A stretch of DNA of 64,000 nt from Beta vulgaris subsp. vulgaris (lineage: Eukaryota > Streptophyta > Magnoliopsida > Caryophyllales > Amaranthaceae), in NCBI RefSeq assembly GCF_026745355.1, contig NC_079204.1, positions 48,220,285 through 48,284,284 on the forward strand. The letters are read 5' to 3'. The position numbers were made by a program, and so were the translations under genes. Below, in pieces: positions 47,775 through 58,972 of this stretch (within the stretch, counting starts at the first letter, position 1; the number at the start of each line of letters is the position of its first letter). Under the pieces are notes generated by a model that worked only from the letters and a program-made list of their open reading frames with translations, was not told where the DNA came from and searched no databases.

Positions 47775-50035
47775 ACAACAAGACCACTTTTCCATTGAAA
47801 TTCATCAATCTCCTTCAATGTCATCACCAATGTAACCCCTTCATACCTACCCATCTCTATTTTCATCCATCCATCTTCCCTGCCTTTCGATCGAAAGTTC
47901 TTTCGGCCTTCGTGAACGTCTCCTAACCATTGGTTGCCTTGATATCGTCTTGTCCGGACAACCCATCTTCATCACTCTCATATATAAATACATTCACTGG
48001 TGTATTATCAAATCCTCGATGATTGTTCTCATCCATCTTAAACACAAAATATACACCATAAGTCGTGTTTGGTGAAAGGAATTTGATGTAAAATTTTCCT
48101 ATTATGTCAAGCCAACATACATCTTGGAGCACAACAATAAGCTCTGGAAATCTGCAATTAAAACATATTGAGATCATATATATGCCATTCAATGTCTTCA
48201 ATAATATCTCATGTACGTAGAGTGAAAGTTAACAAAGATATATGTGGAAGTGGAAGTGGCCGCAACTAGTATCTCATCATCTCATGCACGCGGACTCATG
48301 ATAAATCATTTTATAACATGTCTAATCTAAAGCTATGCAACATTTCTTTGTTAATGCATTGAAATTCATACAGAATTTAATTTATAAGTGGGATGCTAAC
48401 ATTCTTTTACTAGTTTCCTTTTATAACATGTCTCATCTAAAGCTATGCAACATTTCTTTGTTAATGCATTGAAATTCATATAGAATTTATCAGTGGGATG
48501 CTAACATTCTTTTGCTACTTTCGTTTTAAATTACTCATTTCACTTTCCGGAGAATTAAAAAAAAGCCTAAAAATAAGAGTGAGGATGTATTGATTAAAAA
48601 AAAAAAACGGTTATTTCACCAAATACCCCCGACAAATCGCGAAATTCACAATATACCTCAATGTTTCAACAATTCACCATATACCCCTGACTTTTCATTT
48701 TTGTGCACCAAATGCCCTTTTTTAAACTGCCATAAACTCACTGTTAACTTTATTTACCATTTTGCCACAATTAGCTCCTAACCCTAAAATCTAAACCCTA
48801 ATCTCTAACCCTAATCTCTAACCCTAATCTAAATACTAACCCTAAAATCTAAACCCTAATCCTTAACCCTAAGCCCAGCCCAGCCCAGCCCCCTCCCCTT
48901 CCCCCTCCCCCCACCCCTCCCCTTCCCCCTCCCCCTCCCCCCACCCCTCCCTCCCCTCTCCCGCAACCCCCCTCCCCCTCCCTCTGCCGCAACCCCCACC
49001 CCTCCCCCTCCCTCTGCTGCAACCCCCCACCCCTCGTGGCCTAGAAATTCGAATAACCCCCCCTTGAATTGAACACAACAGCACGAAGAGCAGTTCCGGC
49101 GACGCAGCAGCTGAGCGAGCCGAAGAGAGAAGTTCCGGCAAAGCGAGCATGGTGCAACGCGACGCACGAAGAGCAGCAACGCAGGACACCCACGAACAAC
49201 AGTAGCCGCGATGAAACAGAGGAGGAGGGAGTGGTGCGGTATCTCCGACAAGCCTGGCAAATCGCTGGCGAATTGAAGGGGAGGTCGCAGCGAAGAGAGA
49301 AGAACAGGGGAAAGGGGCTGCGGCGGAGGGGGATGGGTGGGGGTGCTGCACCAATGAACGAAGAGGGGGAGGGGGAGCGGTGTTGCGGTGGTGGGGGAGG
49401 GGGGAGGGGAGGGGGCTGGGGTGGGGTGGGGGCTGGTGTAGAGGAGGGGGCTGGTGTAGGGGATGGGGTGGGTTAGGGTTTAGATTTTAGGGTTGGGTTT
49501 ATATTTTAGGGATTAGGGTTTAAATTAGGGTTAGTGAATAATGATGGCAAAATTGTAAATAAAGCAAATGGCAAGCTAACGTCCGTTAGAAAAAGGGTAT
49601 ATGGTGCACAAAAATGAAAAGTCAGGGATATATGGTGAATTGTTGAAACATTGAGGGTATATTGTGAATTTGTTGATTTGTCGGGGGTATTTGGTGAAAA
49701 AACCGATTAAAAAAAAGGATAAAAAAAAAGTATAGAATTTTTTTTAGAACGAAGGGAATATAACACTATGAGCATTTGTTAAAAACTGTAAAGTGATTTG
49801 ATAACATGGCATAAAACATTTTAAAAGGTTGGGCGTTTAATGTTGATAGAGATAACATATAGAGGGCCGACCTTGTTTCGATATAGCTTTCCAACTCCAA
49901 TATTCAGGGGAACTCCCCCATGTAATAGCCAGGGCCTTAGCACCAAGCATGTAGCATTTCTTCCCATTCTATTTATCCAAGGCAAAGCTCTAAATTATGT
50001 AACATATGAGACAATAATAAGGTCACAATGTCACA
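47757..50035 (-). pseudogene. PP2-type phloem lectin gene, copy 2, broken and interrupted
   Basis: The final exon lies at about 48,151-47,757. It keeps FPEL..VLQDVCWLDIIGKF and LSPNTTYGVYFVFKMDENNH but is frame-broken near 47,930 (DDIKATNG then stop), lacks a stretch before EGVTLVMTLKEIDE, and loses its normal end after QWKSGLVVQGIELRP at the junction with the neighbouring ORF. The upstream exon is at about 49,992-49,866 (FALDK, stop, NGKKCYMLGAKALAITWGSS, PEYWSWKAISKQ). The intron between them carries the 1.1 kb transposon at 48,608-49,705. PP2 domains are carbohydrate-binding proteins of phloem or stress response. This copy cannot make a full product. Confidence 0.85.
48608..49705. mobile_element. 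MULE-like non-autonomous element with telomere-like repeats, 1.1 kb
   Basis: The ends are long inverted repeats: CGGTTATTTCACCAAATACC at the left pairs with GGTATTTGGTGAAAAAACCG at the right, and the match runs inward for over 100 bp (CCGACAAATC, CAATGTTTCAACAATTCACC, GACTTTTCATTTTTGTGCAC). Further in are degenerate CCCTAA-type repeats at 48,778-48,872 and TTAGGG-type repeats at 49,473-49,536, again inverted. The middle is a GC-rich C/G-homopolymer-rich core. An ATTAAAAAA target duplication flanks it, and the empty site is visible in PP2 copy 1 near 33,767. The long core frames are composition artefacts. Confidence 0.85.
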
Positions 50036-50595
50036 CCATTCATAACAAGGTCAAATTAATTATTATCCATATCGTCATTTCTCATCTTAACAATTCCCAT
50101 GGCATAATTGATCAGTTGAGTATTGGTCTTAAAATATTACAAAAGTTAAAACATTGTAATTGTATTGTAAGATTATATCATCTCATAAAATTGAATTCTT
50201 TTCACTATTTCAAAATTTAAATTCATTAATTTTGACCATATTATTTTGCTAATATAAGAGGAGACAATATCATATGATATCTTACAATTTTATATTTTCG
50301 AATATAATTCATTTTTGGCTAGAATATAATCATTTTTCCCTCGCGAAACCAATTTTTCTAAATAATTCCAATTTTAGAAAAAAGGATTACTATGTGATAT
50401 TTTAACAAAATGATGACCTTTTTGCTAAAATGGCCGTTATACTATTCTCATGCAATCATTTAAAAATTATTTTTACTTAAACTTTATATATAGAGTAAAA
50501 GGACATGTATTATCTGTTCAATTAAACTTACATATCTTTTGAATTGAATATGTATATTCTTAATTTCAAGCTGAAAAGTGGTTTTCCTAAAATAA
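50036..50595. other. AT-rich DNA, nothing recognised
   Basis: Follows the end of homology with PP2 copy 1. Very AT-rich; no exon or element end was seen until the Helitron terminus at 50,596. Confidence 0.5.
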
Positions 50596-50985
50596 CTAGT
50601 AAGTGTCCCGGGCGATGCTCCGGGTTGTTTCTTTTCTTAGAGTTTTATCTTGTGAGGAAAAAATTGACCACAATAGTGTATTATCATTACTATTAATGTG
50701 TTAAATATCTAACTACTTGTATAGTCTTTTAATGAGATATAATTACAAAACCTTATTATATTTTATTTTGAAATATTAATCAAAGATGTTATGTTGGATC
50801 AATGGTTAAGCTCTCAAATTTCCTTCAAAGGTCACATGTTCGATACCTTCTAACCACACAACATTATTTTTTTATTTGAGAGGTCATTTGACATGAAAAT
50901 AGAGCATATGCCTTAGAGTGTTAGAGGAGAGTGCCACATGGCACATAGACGTTCTTATGCACGCCTTTTAATATATTAGTATAGA
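50596..50985 (-). mobile_element. Non-autonomous Helitron, 390 bp
   Basis: On the minus strand it starts TCTATACTAATATATTAAAA and ends in a GC hairpin (CCCGGAGCATCGCCCGGG) followed by ACACTTACTAG. The terminal CTAG and the insertion between A and T are the classical Helitron rules. No Rep/helicase is encoded. A tRNA-type promoter lies inside on the opposite strand. Confidence 0.85.
50786..50885 (+). mobile_element. tRNA-like SINE segment inside the Helitron
   Basis: An A-box-like TGGATCAATGGTTAAG at 50,795 and a good B box, GTTCGATACC at 50,838-50,847, are spaced as in tRNA genes, with a T/A-rich stretch after 50,865. The segment cannot fold as a complete tRNA by eye, so it is better read as a SINE head captured by the Helitron. 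Confidence 0.55.
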
Positions 50986-51359
50986 TGCACACTTTGCGAA
51001 CAAATAATAGACATGATAAAAAAACGCATATTCAATACTTGTGCAACTTTATTCTCATCTATAATAATCTTCTCATATACCTCATGTGTTCTTTTTTCAA
51101 TAATAACATTTGACTTTTCTACTATTAACAATTTACATAAGGATAAACATAGTCATATGAGATGATCTACACACAATAAGAGTCATACGAGATCTTATTT
51201 AATTCGTCTCAATGTATAATATTTGAATATCTCAATTGCATAAAATTTACAAATATATAACAAAGTTATTAATGGTATCCTTCAAAAAAAAGTTATTAAT
51301 AGTCAAAATTATGCCACGCCAAATATAAAAAATGCAATGTTGCAATTAAAAATCCAATA
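50986..51359. other. Degenerate Stowaway-type DNA
   Basis: Phrases such as AGTCATATGAGATGATC and GATCTTATTTAATTCGTCTC are Stowaway-family internal words, present here twice and decayed. Element ends could not be defined. Confidence 0.4.
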
Positions 51360-52290
51360 ATTCCAAGCAAACACCCTTCAATCTAATTATTACTTCCTTT
51401 ATTATAACTCTAATTAGTAATTCCTATAACTCTAAACAAACATTGCCATAACTCTATTTATAAAACTTCCTACCACTTAAACAAGTGTTGATATAGATTT
51501 AATTAGTACTTTGCATAACCCTAGACAAATGTCGCTATAACTCTAATTAGTATTTCATTTACCTCTGGCAAATATTGTTACTTGAATTAGTATTAGTTCC
51601 TGCAACTCTAAACAAGTATCGTTATATTACTATTTGTATAGCTCTTGACTACTCATAACTCTAAGCAAATGTTGCAATAACTCTAAGCAAAAGTTGCTAT
51701 CACTCTAATTATTATAACTTACTGCAACTCTAATTCATATTTCCTATAAGGCAATAACTCTAAACAAATATTGTTATAACTCCAACTAGTACTTCCTACT
51801 AACTCTAAACAACTATTAGTATAACTCTCAACAACTATGGGTATAACTTTAATTCCTATAACTCTAAACAAATATTGTCATAACTCTAATTAATACCTCA
51901 TATAGCTCCTAAAAAGACGTAGCTAAAAAAATGATTGTAAATCAATTTTATAACTATAATTAATTTTATAGCAAATTAATTTTATCACTCTAACCACTAA
52001 TTTCTATGAATCTAAACAAGTGTTGATATAACTCTACAACTACTTCCTGTGACTCTAAACATGTGCCAATATAATTCTAACTACTACCTCCTATAACTTT
52101 AAGCAAGTTTTGGTATAACTCTAAATACTACGTTTTATAACTCTGAAACGTATTGTCATTGACTCTAACTACTAATTCATGTCACTCTAAAGAAGTTCCC
52201 CCATAGTTCTAACCAGTTGTTGTTTTGTTATAACTCTAAAAATATGTTACTATAACTCTAGTACTAGTTAGTGCTTTTTGCAACTATAAT
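51360..52290. repeat. Degenerate array of TATAACTCTAA-type units
   Basis: The phrase ATAACTCTAA or a one-to-two-base variant recurs every 25-60 bp for about 0.9 kb, alternating with ACAAATATTGTTATAACTC and ACTACTTCCTATAACTC themes. Units are irregular in length and diverged. No open frame spans it. Confidence 0.75.
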
Positions 52291-53118
52291 TAGGTAGCCA
52301 ATTACACACAAATACCCGTTTTCTTTCGAATTAGGTATCACCGAGGAAAACACTAGAAACATGTCATTATTCATCAAACGATAATGTAATTAAGGAGCAC
52401 GCTATAGCATTTTGAGAATGGTATCTGCCCTTGTGCTAACTTACACCCAAGTACAAGCTTGTCTAATGACCTTTGTCCTCTCCATCCAAATTAACCCTAA
52501 AAAAAAACAGTTGATGATGAGAATTAGAGTGAAAGTAGGGTGCTGATTGAGGCTAGAAAAGTCAGCTTTTTATGGAAATCTAAACTACTTCAGTTGGAGT
52601 CTTAACATGAGTGAGTCAGCCATAAATACAATGATAAAAACAGTATGCATGCAGGTGAAAATAGCCTATGAAGATATGGCTTAGAGCAAAAATGAAAAAT
52701 CCCCCATAAAAGTATCATAGAAGGTAGAACTATCATTGTGGCTATCTTTCAACCATCAAAGCTCTTCACCAACAACTATTGAAAAGTGAGGTTCATCAAC
52801 CATAAAATATAAAGAAGTGGAATAAGACAACTGTGAAATGTGAACAAAAGAACAAAATCATCAATTGGCGGCAGAGGGATTACTAAATCACAACCCAATC
52901 AAAATATATGCATCTTAATTCACAATACATAAACCATAATGACAATGATGTCTATCTCATATGATTCCTCAACTTCACATATATTGTAAGTACATAGCAA
53001 AGAAAAGAACTAAAACTAAACTGGTCAGCACTCAGCACAAATGTGGAATTGAACAAGGACAGCAAATGTGAACTTCAATTAAGCAAATTAGCCTTACAGA
53101 CTTGTGCACCAGGTCTGA
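52291..53118. other. Intergenic DNA downstream of the PRP31-like gene
   Basis: Moderately AT-rich. I see no exon, and no continuation of the PRP31 reading frame on the far side of the TRIM element. Confidence 0.5.
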
Positions 53119-53358
53119 TGTTTCGACCAACTCAACCAAAAGCTTAAGCTGATGGTTGAGGCCTCAGGAATAGATTTATACTCTATCACACCCCCTCACG
53201 CAAGAGCCCTTAATATTCCACTGAGAAATGAGGAGTGGATGAGATTCGAACCCGTGACCTTTTTGTCACGCTGGCTCTTGATACCATGTCAAGGGACCAA
53301 CTCAACCAAAAGCTTAAGCTGATGGTTGAGGCCCCAGGAATAGATTTATACTCTATCA
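53119..53358 (-). mobile_element. TRIM retrotransposon, 240 bp, at the end of the PRP31-like gene
   Basis: Two about 71-bp direct repeats (53,358-53,287 and 53,188-53,119 on the minus strand) share TGATAGAGTATAAATC and TTAAGCTTTTGGTTGAGTTG. Directly after the first is TGGTATCAAGAGCC, a tRNA-iMet primer-binding site, and directly before the second a purine tract GTGAGGGGG. That is the complete layout of a terminal-repeat retrotransposon in miniature. No 5-bp target duplication could be seen. Confidence 0.85.
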
Positions 53359-54465
53359 AGCCACACCAAACGCCATCCTATTCGCCAATTTGTCGGTTTT
53401 CGTAATACTATATCTTTCCTTGGCCTTCCTTAGCCTACGTCCACCTCTTTTGTTTTTCGGTCTTAAATCAGGCACGGGAAGAGGTTTGGACATCCTAGGA
53501 TGTGGTAGCTCTTGCCACTTCTCAATCTTCTTGTAAATCTCTTGATAAATTTTCCTCCCAGTCTCTCCAGTTTTATCTCCTGCTATGGAATCCATTCGAG
53601 CTACAAGCATCGATTTTGCAGCCACAACACGACATGCTTGCTTTCTCCAACGAGGAGGCGTACTCTGAACTATCTTTGTCTCCTCAATATAGCCGCCACC
53701 ACCACCACCACCACCACCACCACCAACTCCACGAAATTGTCTCGAAAACCCTGTCAGAATCTCCTTGTTGGCCTCGGCCCCAAAAGACATAATATCACAA
53801 GCTGCACGATTAGCTAGTGCTGGTAAACCTCCAGCAGTCCCAATAAGTTTTGCTGCAACCGCACTCCCAACAATAGCCGAAAGATTTGGTGCAATATTTA
53901 CCATCCTTGTTTCAACAAAATCAAGGATCTTTTCCCTTGTCGAATCAAGCTCTATTGCGCATTCACAAGCTTCAATAGTCTTACGTAAAACATCTTTTAC
54001 AAGAATATTTCCATTGGTACACGAACCACTTATCGAAACCACCATAACTAGAGCAGGAGACAGAATTTCGTGCAGATCATGAACTAAACTCATGTCCATC
54101 TCGTTACCAATCTTCTTTACAACACGAGCGTAGTCAATAGGGTAACGAACAATAGATTCGAGTTCTGGAAACTTTAGACGGTAATTATCACGGATGAAAT
54201 TATGAACGATCGTAATCTCATTGTCAATATCCACTAACAACGCATTACAATCAACAATCAACTGATCATGATCAAGATTCTCGCAACTTTTTTGCTTTTC
54301 ATCTTCGATTCTCTGCATTATGTGATTGCAACGTCGTGAATTTTGTAGTTTCCACACGTTATCAACGTTGTTGTTGTTTTCCGAAATTTCTTCTACAACA
54401 ACATTAGTTTCATCATTTGATAATTCGTTAAGATCAGACATGAATGAGTCTAAAATAATTGCCAT
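53356..54465 (-). CDS. PRP31: PRP31-like U4/U6 snRNP protein, intronless and C-terminally truncated (369 aa)
   Basis: The ORF starts MAIILDSFMSDLNELSNDE. The family motifs LIVDCNALLVDIDNEITIVH, LKFPELESIVRYPIDYARVV, IAPNLSAIVGSAVAAKLIGT, STPP, VAAKSMLVARMD and KKIEKWQELPHP mark the NOSIC and Nop domains. PRP31 bridges the U4 snRNA 5' stem-loop and U6 in the tri-snRNP and is needed for splicing. Relatives run on by more than 100 residues after MAFG. Here the frame ends MAFGVA, and the stop codon is the first three bases of a TRIM LTR. A run of eleven glycines (a GGT/CAC microsatellite at about 53,697-53,725) is inserted in the Nop domain. No introns. It is a diverged retrocopy or paralogue, possibly still expressed, but lacks the C-terminal region. 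Upstream sequence looks like a normal leader until a LINE at 54,857. Confidence 0.85.
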   Translation of the reverse strand: MAIILDSFMSDLNELSNDETNVVVEEISENNNNVDNVWKLQNSRRCNHIMQRIEDEKQKSCENLDHDQLIVDCNALLVDIDNEITIVHNFIRDNYRLKFPELESIVRYPIDYARVVKKIGNEMDMSLVHDLHEILSPALVMVVSISGSCTNGNILVKDVLRKTIEACECAIELDSTREKILDFVETRMVNIAPNLSAIVGSAVAAKLIGTAGGLPALANRAACDIMSFGAEANKEILTGFSRQFRGVGGGGGGGGGGGYIEETKIVQSTPPRWRKQACRVVAAKSMLVARMDSIAGDKTGETGRKIYQEIYKKIEKWQELPHPRMSKPLPVPDLRPKNKRGGRRLRKAKERYSITKTDKLANRMAFGVA

Positions 54466-54856
54466 AATAATGATTTATTCAGCCCGATATACCTACCAAT
54501 ACTAGAATGCAAAAGCCTAGAATTGTTTGAAAAGAGGGAGAATTTATGCAGATATGGAACTATTGATGCTGCTTTGTAACGCCTCTTCCTTTTTTATATT
54601 GGTCCGGCGGAGTCTTTTCAATCCTTTTGGGAAAAAAAAGAATCTATCCCTATAAAAATATTCTCTTGTTTGATTTACAGTAATTGATATCGGTGCAGAA
54701 GTTTAAGCGGAATTATTGCAACCCTAGTCGTCTGTCTTACTAAAGGGATCGAGGAAATCAGAGGATTGCGATTATTTCGATGGTTACTTTTCTGACTCTC
54801 GTCTAATTGATTATTTTCTGCTGTCTCTAATTTTGATTTCAATTCAAACCCTCCTT
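54466..54856 (-). other. 5' flank of the PRP31-like gene
   Basis: 391 bp of ordinary sequence between the PRP31-like start and the LINE insertion. It includes one copy (54,842-54,856) of the LINE target duplication. No exon was seen. Confidence 0.55.
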
Positions 54857-57800
54857 TTTTTTTTTTTTTTGAGGGGAAAGAGATGTGCATTAATCAATCA
54901 AGGGACAGAACGTCCATCAATACATACGGAGCAACTTCCCTGGGACAATGATTTTCCCAACACTGCTCGACACCCAACGGCACAACTCTAGCAAGGTTAT
55001 GGGCTACAGCATTCCCATCCCTTCTAACATGACTAAAACAAACAGAATTCAAACTTTTGCTTAAATAAAGGACATCCCCTAATACAGAATCTAAATCAGA
55101 TAAAAATAAAGACCCTTTGGTCAACCTCGAAACTACTACCATAGCATCCGACTCAATTATGACATCCGAAAAACCATGAGATCGCGCACACCGTACCGCA
55201 AATAGGATAGCCTTACACTCAGCAATATCCACCGGCCATCGAGCTTGCTGTTTTCGGACACTAGCAAAGAGGACCTCCCCAGCAGAGTTCCTCGCCACCG
55301 TAGCTATACTCACCCATCCCTCCACACCAAGATAAGCGTCAGTGTTTATTTTAACCGTACCTGGCGGCGGAGCGTGCCAGCTACACGAGCTCACGCATCG
55401 GTTCTGTCGCGGCGGGCCTTGCATCCGGGATTGGTATTCCGTGAACTCCTCCACTTGCCTACTCACTCTTTGGCTCAATACCGGTAAAGGACAACAATTT
55501 TCCCCAAAGACGAATCTATTCCTTTCGAACCAAATGTTCCATGCTAGATAACACCCACGCTGAACCATCTTTTTGTCAAGCTTCGACCACCGTTCCATCA
55601 TATCGCACGCCTCCTCCTCTTCATCATTTCCCACCATCTCACTGCAGCCATGATCAACCCACGGGTCCCTGATCCGTTCGCAGCTAAAAATCGCATGATG
55701 CTGCAATTCCAGCGAATCGGGGCACCAAGGACAGCTGCCACTATCCAGCAGGTGTCGCCCCCATAGCGTGCCTCGGGTGGGTAACGAGTTCGTACATACC
55801 TCCACAGAAAATGTCTCACTTTCGGTGCCACATCAAGCCCCCACAACACCACCCGCACGATGAAAATCATCCAAGTTCCCCCTTTCCCAAGCATATAAGC
55901 CGTTTTCACCGAGTAAATGCCATCTTTTGAGAGAGCCCATGTTACTTCATCTTTCGCCTCTCGAGAGCTTAAAGGCACTGACAAAATAAATTGTTGATCT
56001 CGCACCCCAAAGCACCTCTCAATACACTCGACTTTCCACTCATGCGTATCCTCATCAATCAAGTCATGCACTACATTTAGCCCCTCCACTCTCGCGCTCG
56101 TAATATATCGACCTTGCCCATCCCCTATCCAAGGCTCACTCCAAATATTGATATCACGCCCATCTCCCACTCTCCATATTATCCCCTCCTTCACTAAACT
56201 TTTCGCACTCCATATACTTCTCCACGAAAAACTAGTAGAGTAGCCAAGTCTAGCATTCAACACATCACCATCAGGGTAATATTTAGCCCTTAACACACGA
56301 CTCAACAAGGAATTTTTGAGTTGTATAAGGCGCCACACTTGCCTTCCCAGAAGGGCATCGTTAAAAACGGAGAGATCCTTGAAACCCATACCTCCCATAC
56401 ATTTAGGTTTGCACATTTTTTCCCAACTTAGCCAATGCATTTTCCTTTCCCCACCCTTACTTCCCCACCAAAATCGAGCCATCGCAGAGTGAATCGATTG
56501 AATAATTGTTGCAGGAATCTTATAAACTCCCATCAGGTATGTAGGCAATGCTTGTATAACAGCTTTTATCAAGACTTCCTTCCCCGCCCGAGATAACATT
56601 TTCTCCTTCCATCCACCCAATTTCTTCCACACTCGATCTAACAAATCCCGGAACAATGTCTGCTTCGACCTCCCATAAATCATCGGAATGCCAAGATACT
56701 TTTGGTGTTTCTCAACTTCCCTCATCTGAAGAATTCCCGTCAAACTTTCTTTCTGCACACAGTTCACTCCTTTACTAAAAGACACCTCCGACTTTTCATA
56801 ATTAATTTTCTGCCCAGATGCCGCTTCGTATTTGTTGAGAATATCAACTACTTTTATGCATTCCTGTCGGGTAGCCCTAGTAAACAACAAACTGTCATCT
56901 GCAAACAAAAGATGAGAGATTTCGGACCATTCCTACTAGCCTTCGCTCCATGAAGTTCCTTATCATTAACCTTCTGCTGAATCATCTGGGAAAAAGCATC
57001 AGCCACCAGAATGAAAAGAAAAGGAGATAAAGGATCACCTTGCCTCAAACCCCGGGAAGGGTTAACAGCTCCACACACCTTCCCATTCACAACAAAAGAG
57101 TAGGACACAGAGGATACACAACTCATCACCAGATTTACCCATCTACCATCAAAGCCCATTGTTAGCAATAACTTGCGTAGGAAGCCCCACTCGACCCTAT
57201 CGTAGGCTTTACTCATATCAAGTTTCATAGCAATGAGACCCTTCCTACTGTTATTTCTTTTCTTCATAGAGTGAAAAATTTCCAGGGCAATCAGAGAGTT
57301 ATCTGTAATCATTCTTCCAGGGACAAAGGCACTCTGGTTCTCCGTAACAATCTCATGAAGGAAGCTTTTTAATCTAAGCACAATAGCTTTCGAAGCAATT
57401 TTGTACAACACATTACATAAGCTGATGGGTCTAAACTCAGATACAAGAGTAGGGGACTTGACTTTTGGGATAAGCGCAATATTAGTACAATTGATAGCAC
57501 CCTGACAGGAATAACTATGCAACATATTACTAACATAGAAAATACCTCATGTCCGATTATGTGCCAGAACCGTTGATAGAAAAGTGCATGCATACCATCC
57601 GGTCCCGGAGCTTTACTGGGGTGCATTTGACTCAGTGCATTGTAAATTTCTTCTTTCGAATACGGTTTCATCAACATTGCATTATAATCCGCAGTTACCG
57701 ATCGTTTCACGCTTTTTAACACCTCATCCATATCGTCATCCGACGGCTCATTTGATTTGAAAATGTCCCTAAAATATTTTTCCACCTCCATTTCAATCTC

Positions 57801-58957
57801 CTCCTCTTCTACTCGCCACACACGCTGCGAATCATAGAGACCCTGGATCTTATTCCGTCACTTTCGTTGGGATGCCTTGTGATGGAAATATGCAGTATTA
57901 CGGTCTCCATCTTTTATTTCAGACACTCTCGATCGCAAGAACCAATGTGCTTCCAATTTTGCATTCAAGCTATCAAGATTCACCTTCTAGCTCTCCACTC
58001 CTCATTACAATTAGCTTCAGAAATATCCTCCTTTTGAGTCCTATGCAACTCTTTTTCAACTCTATCGATTCGTTTTGATAAAGCACGAACCCCCATCTTG
58101 TTCCACCCCACTAAACCACGCGCAATTGCCTCCAGCCTGCATTGAAGCGCCTCCCCCGTCGACCCCTCCCATGCTGTTCGAACCACATCTTCGCACCCCT
58201 CCTCCAGCAGCCATTTTGTTTCAAACCGGAATCCCTTAGCTCGCTGTTTTGGGGGGGAAGGCACTTTGCCACGCAGCAGAACCGCGGCATGATCCGACCG
58301 ATAGCGTACTAGGTGCTCTATGTAAGCCTCCGGATATCGTTGCACCCATGACGATGAGACCAAAAAGCGGTCTAATCTCTCCCGAATTCTCCTCTCTGGA
58401 CTATCCCCCCTCTCCTAGGTGTACCATTGCCCTACAAATCGCAAGTCATGTAAATCACATTCATCCTTAGCCTCTCGAAATCGCCTGATCTCCCGTCTTT
58501 CTCTCTCGGCACCCCCTTCTTTCTCCGCATAAGTCAAGATTTCATTGAAATCTCCCCCGAAAACTAATGGACCATCAAACTCCGCCTTCAACTCCTTCAT
58601 CAACTCCCATGTACAATGCTTATTAGCTTCCTCCGGCCACCCATAAATTCCACATAAACGCCACTGAAAACCGTCCCCACTCACCACATCTCCACAAATA
58701 TGATGCTGCGAAAACGATACCAATGAAAAATCAACCCTGTCATTTTTCCAGTAAAGACACAATCCTCCAGAGCGCCCAACACTCGACACTCCAAAAGCAT
58801 TTGAAAAATCAATCCGATCCTTCGCTTGCTCCGCAATCTCTTTTTTAATCATAGTTTCCGACACAAACATCATGTCGGGGGTATTAGAAGAATTCCATCT
58901 TCTAAGTTGTCGAACTGTCCAAGGGTTACCCATACCCCGACAGTTCCAGCATAGAAT
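54857..58957 (-). mobile_element. L1-clade LINE with RNase H, 4.1 kb, 5'-truncated
   Basis: ATTCAAACCCTCCTT occurs at 54,842-54,856 and 58,958-58,972 as a 15-bp target duplication. A poly-A tail (plus-strand T run ending at 54,870) sits at the 3' end. The 5' end falls exactly at the first codons of ORF2 (NILCWNCRGMGN) with the ATG missing, so the copy was truncated on insertion and lacks ORF1. The pre-insertion site is the upstream flank of the PRP31-like gene. Confidence 0.93.
54894..58957 (-). pseudogene. LINE ORF2: endonuclease, reverse transcriptase, zinc knuckle, RNase H
   Basis: In order on the minus strand: the endonuclease (NILCWNCRGMGN; VFGGDFNEIL) at about 58,957-58,420; the reverse transcriptase (FRPISLCNVLYKI, LDMSKAYDRVEW, GLRQGDPLSPFLF, FADDSLLF) at about 57,440-56,870; the zf-RVT region (KVRHFLWR, CPWCPDSLELQHH) near 55,800-55,700; and an RNase H with NTDA, E, ESDA and RDGNAVAH at about 55,360-54,990, ending MDVLSLD. 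A stop at about 58,417, another near 57,990 and shifts near 57,530, 56,900 and 55,750 make it inactive. Presence of a C-terminal RNase H places it in the plant L1-RNH group. Confidence 0.93.
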
Positions 58958-58972
58958 ATTCAAACCCTCCTT

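Noticed and set aside
48778..48872. Interstitial telomere or true telomere end
   Set aside because: The repeats are degenerate, short, mirrored at 49.5 kb and enclosed in a transposon with inverted ends.
48856..49476. Gly/Arg-rich and Cys-rich 134-161 aa frames
   Set aside because: They lie in the C/G-homopolymer core of the MULE-like element and are composition artefacts.
50786..50860. Functional tRNA gene
   Set aside because: A and B boxes are present but no cloverleaf with a paired acceptor stem can be drawn; a SINE head fits better.
53160..53290. tRNA gene or SINE at GATTCGAACCCGTGACC
   Set aside because: Although it resembles a B box complement, the direct repeats, primer site and purine tract define a TRIM.
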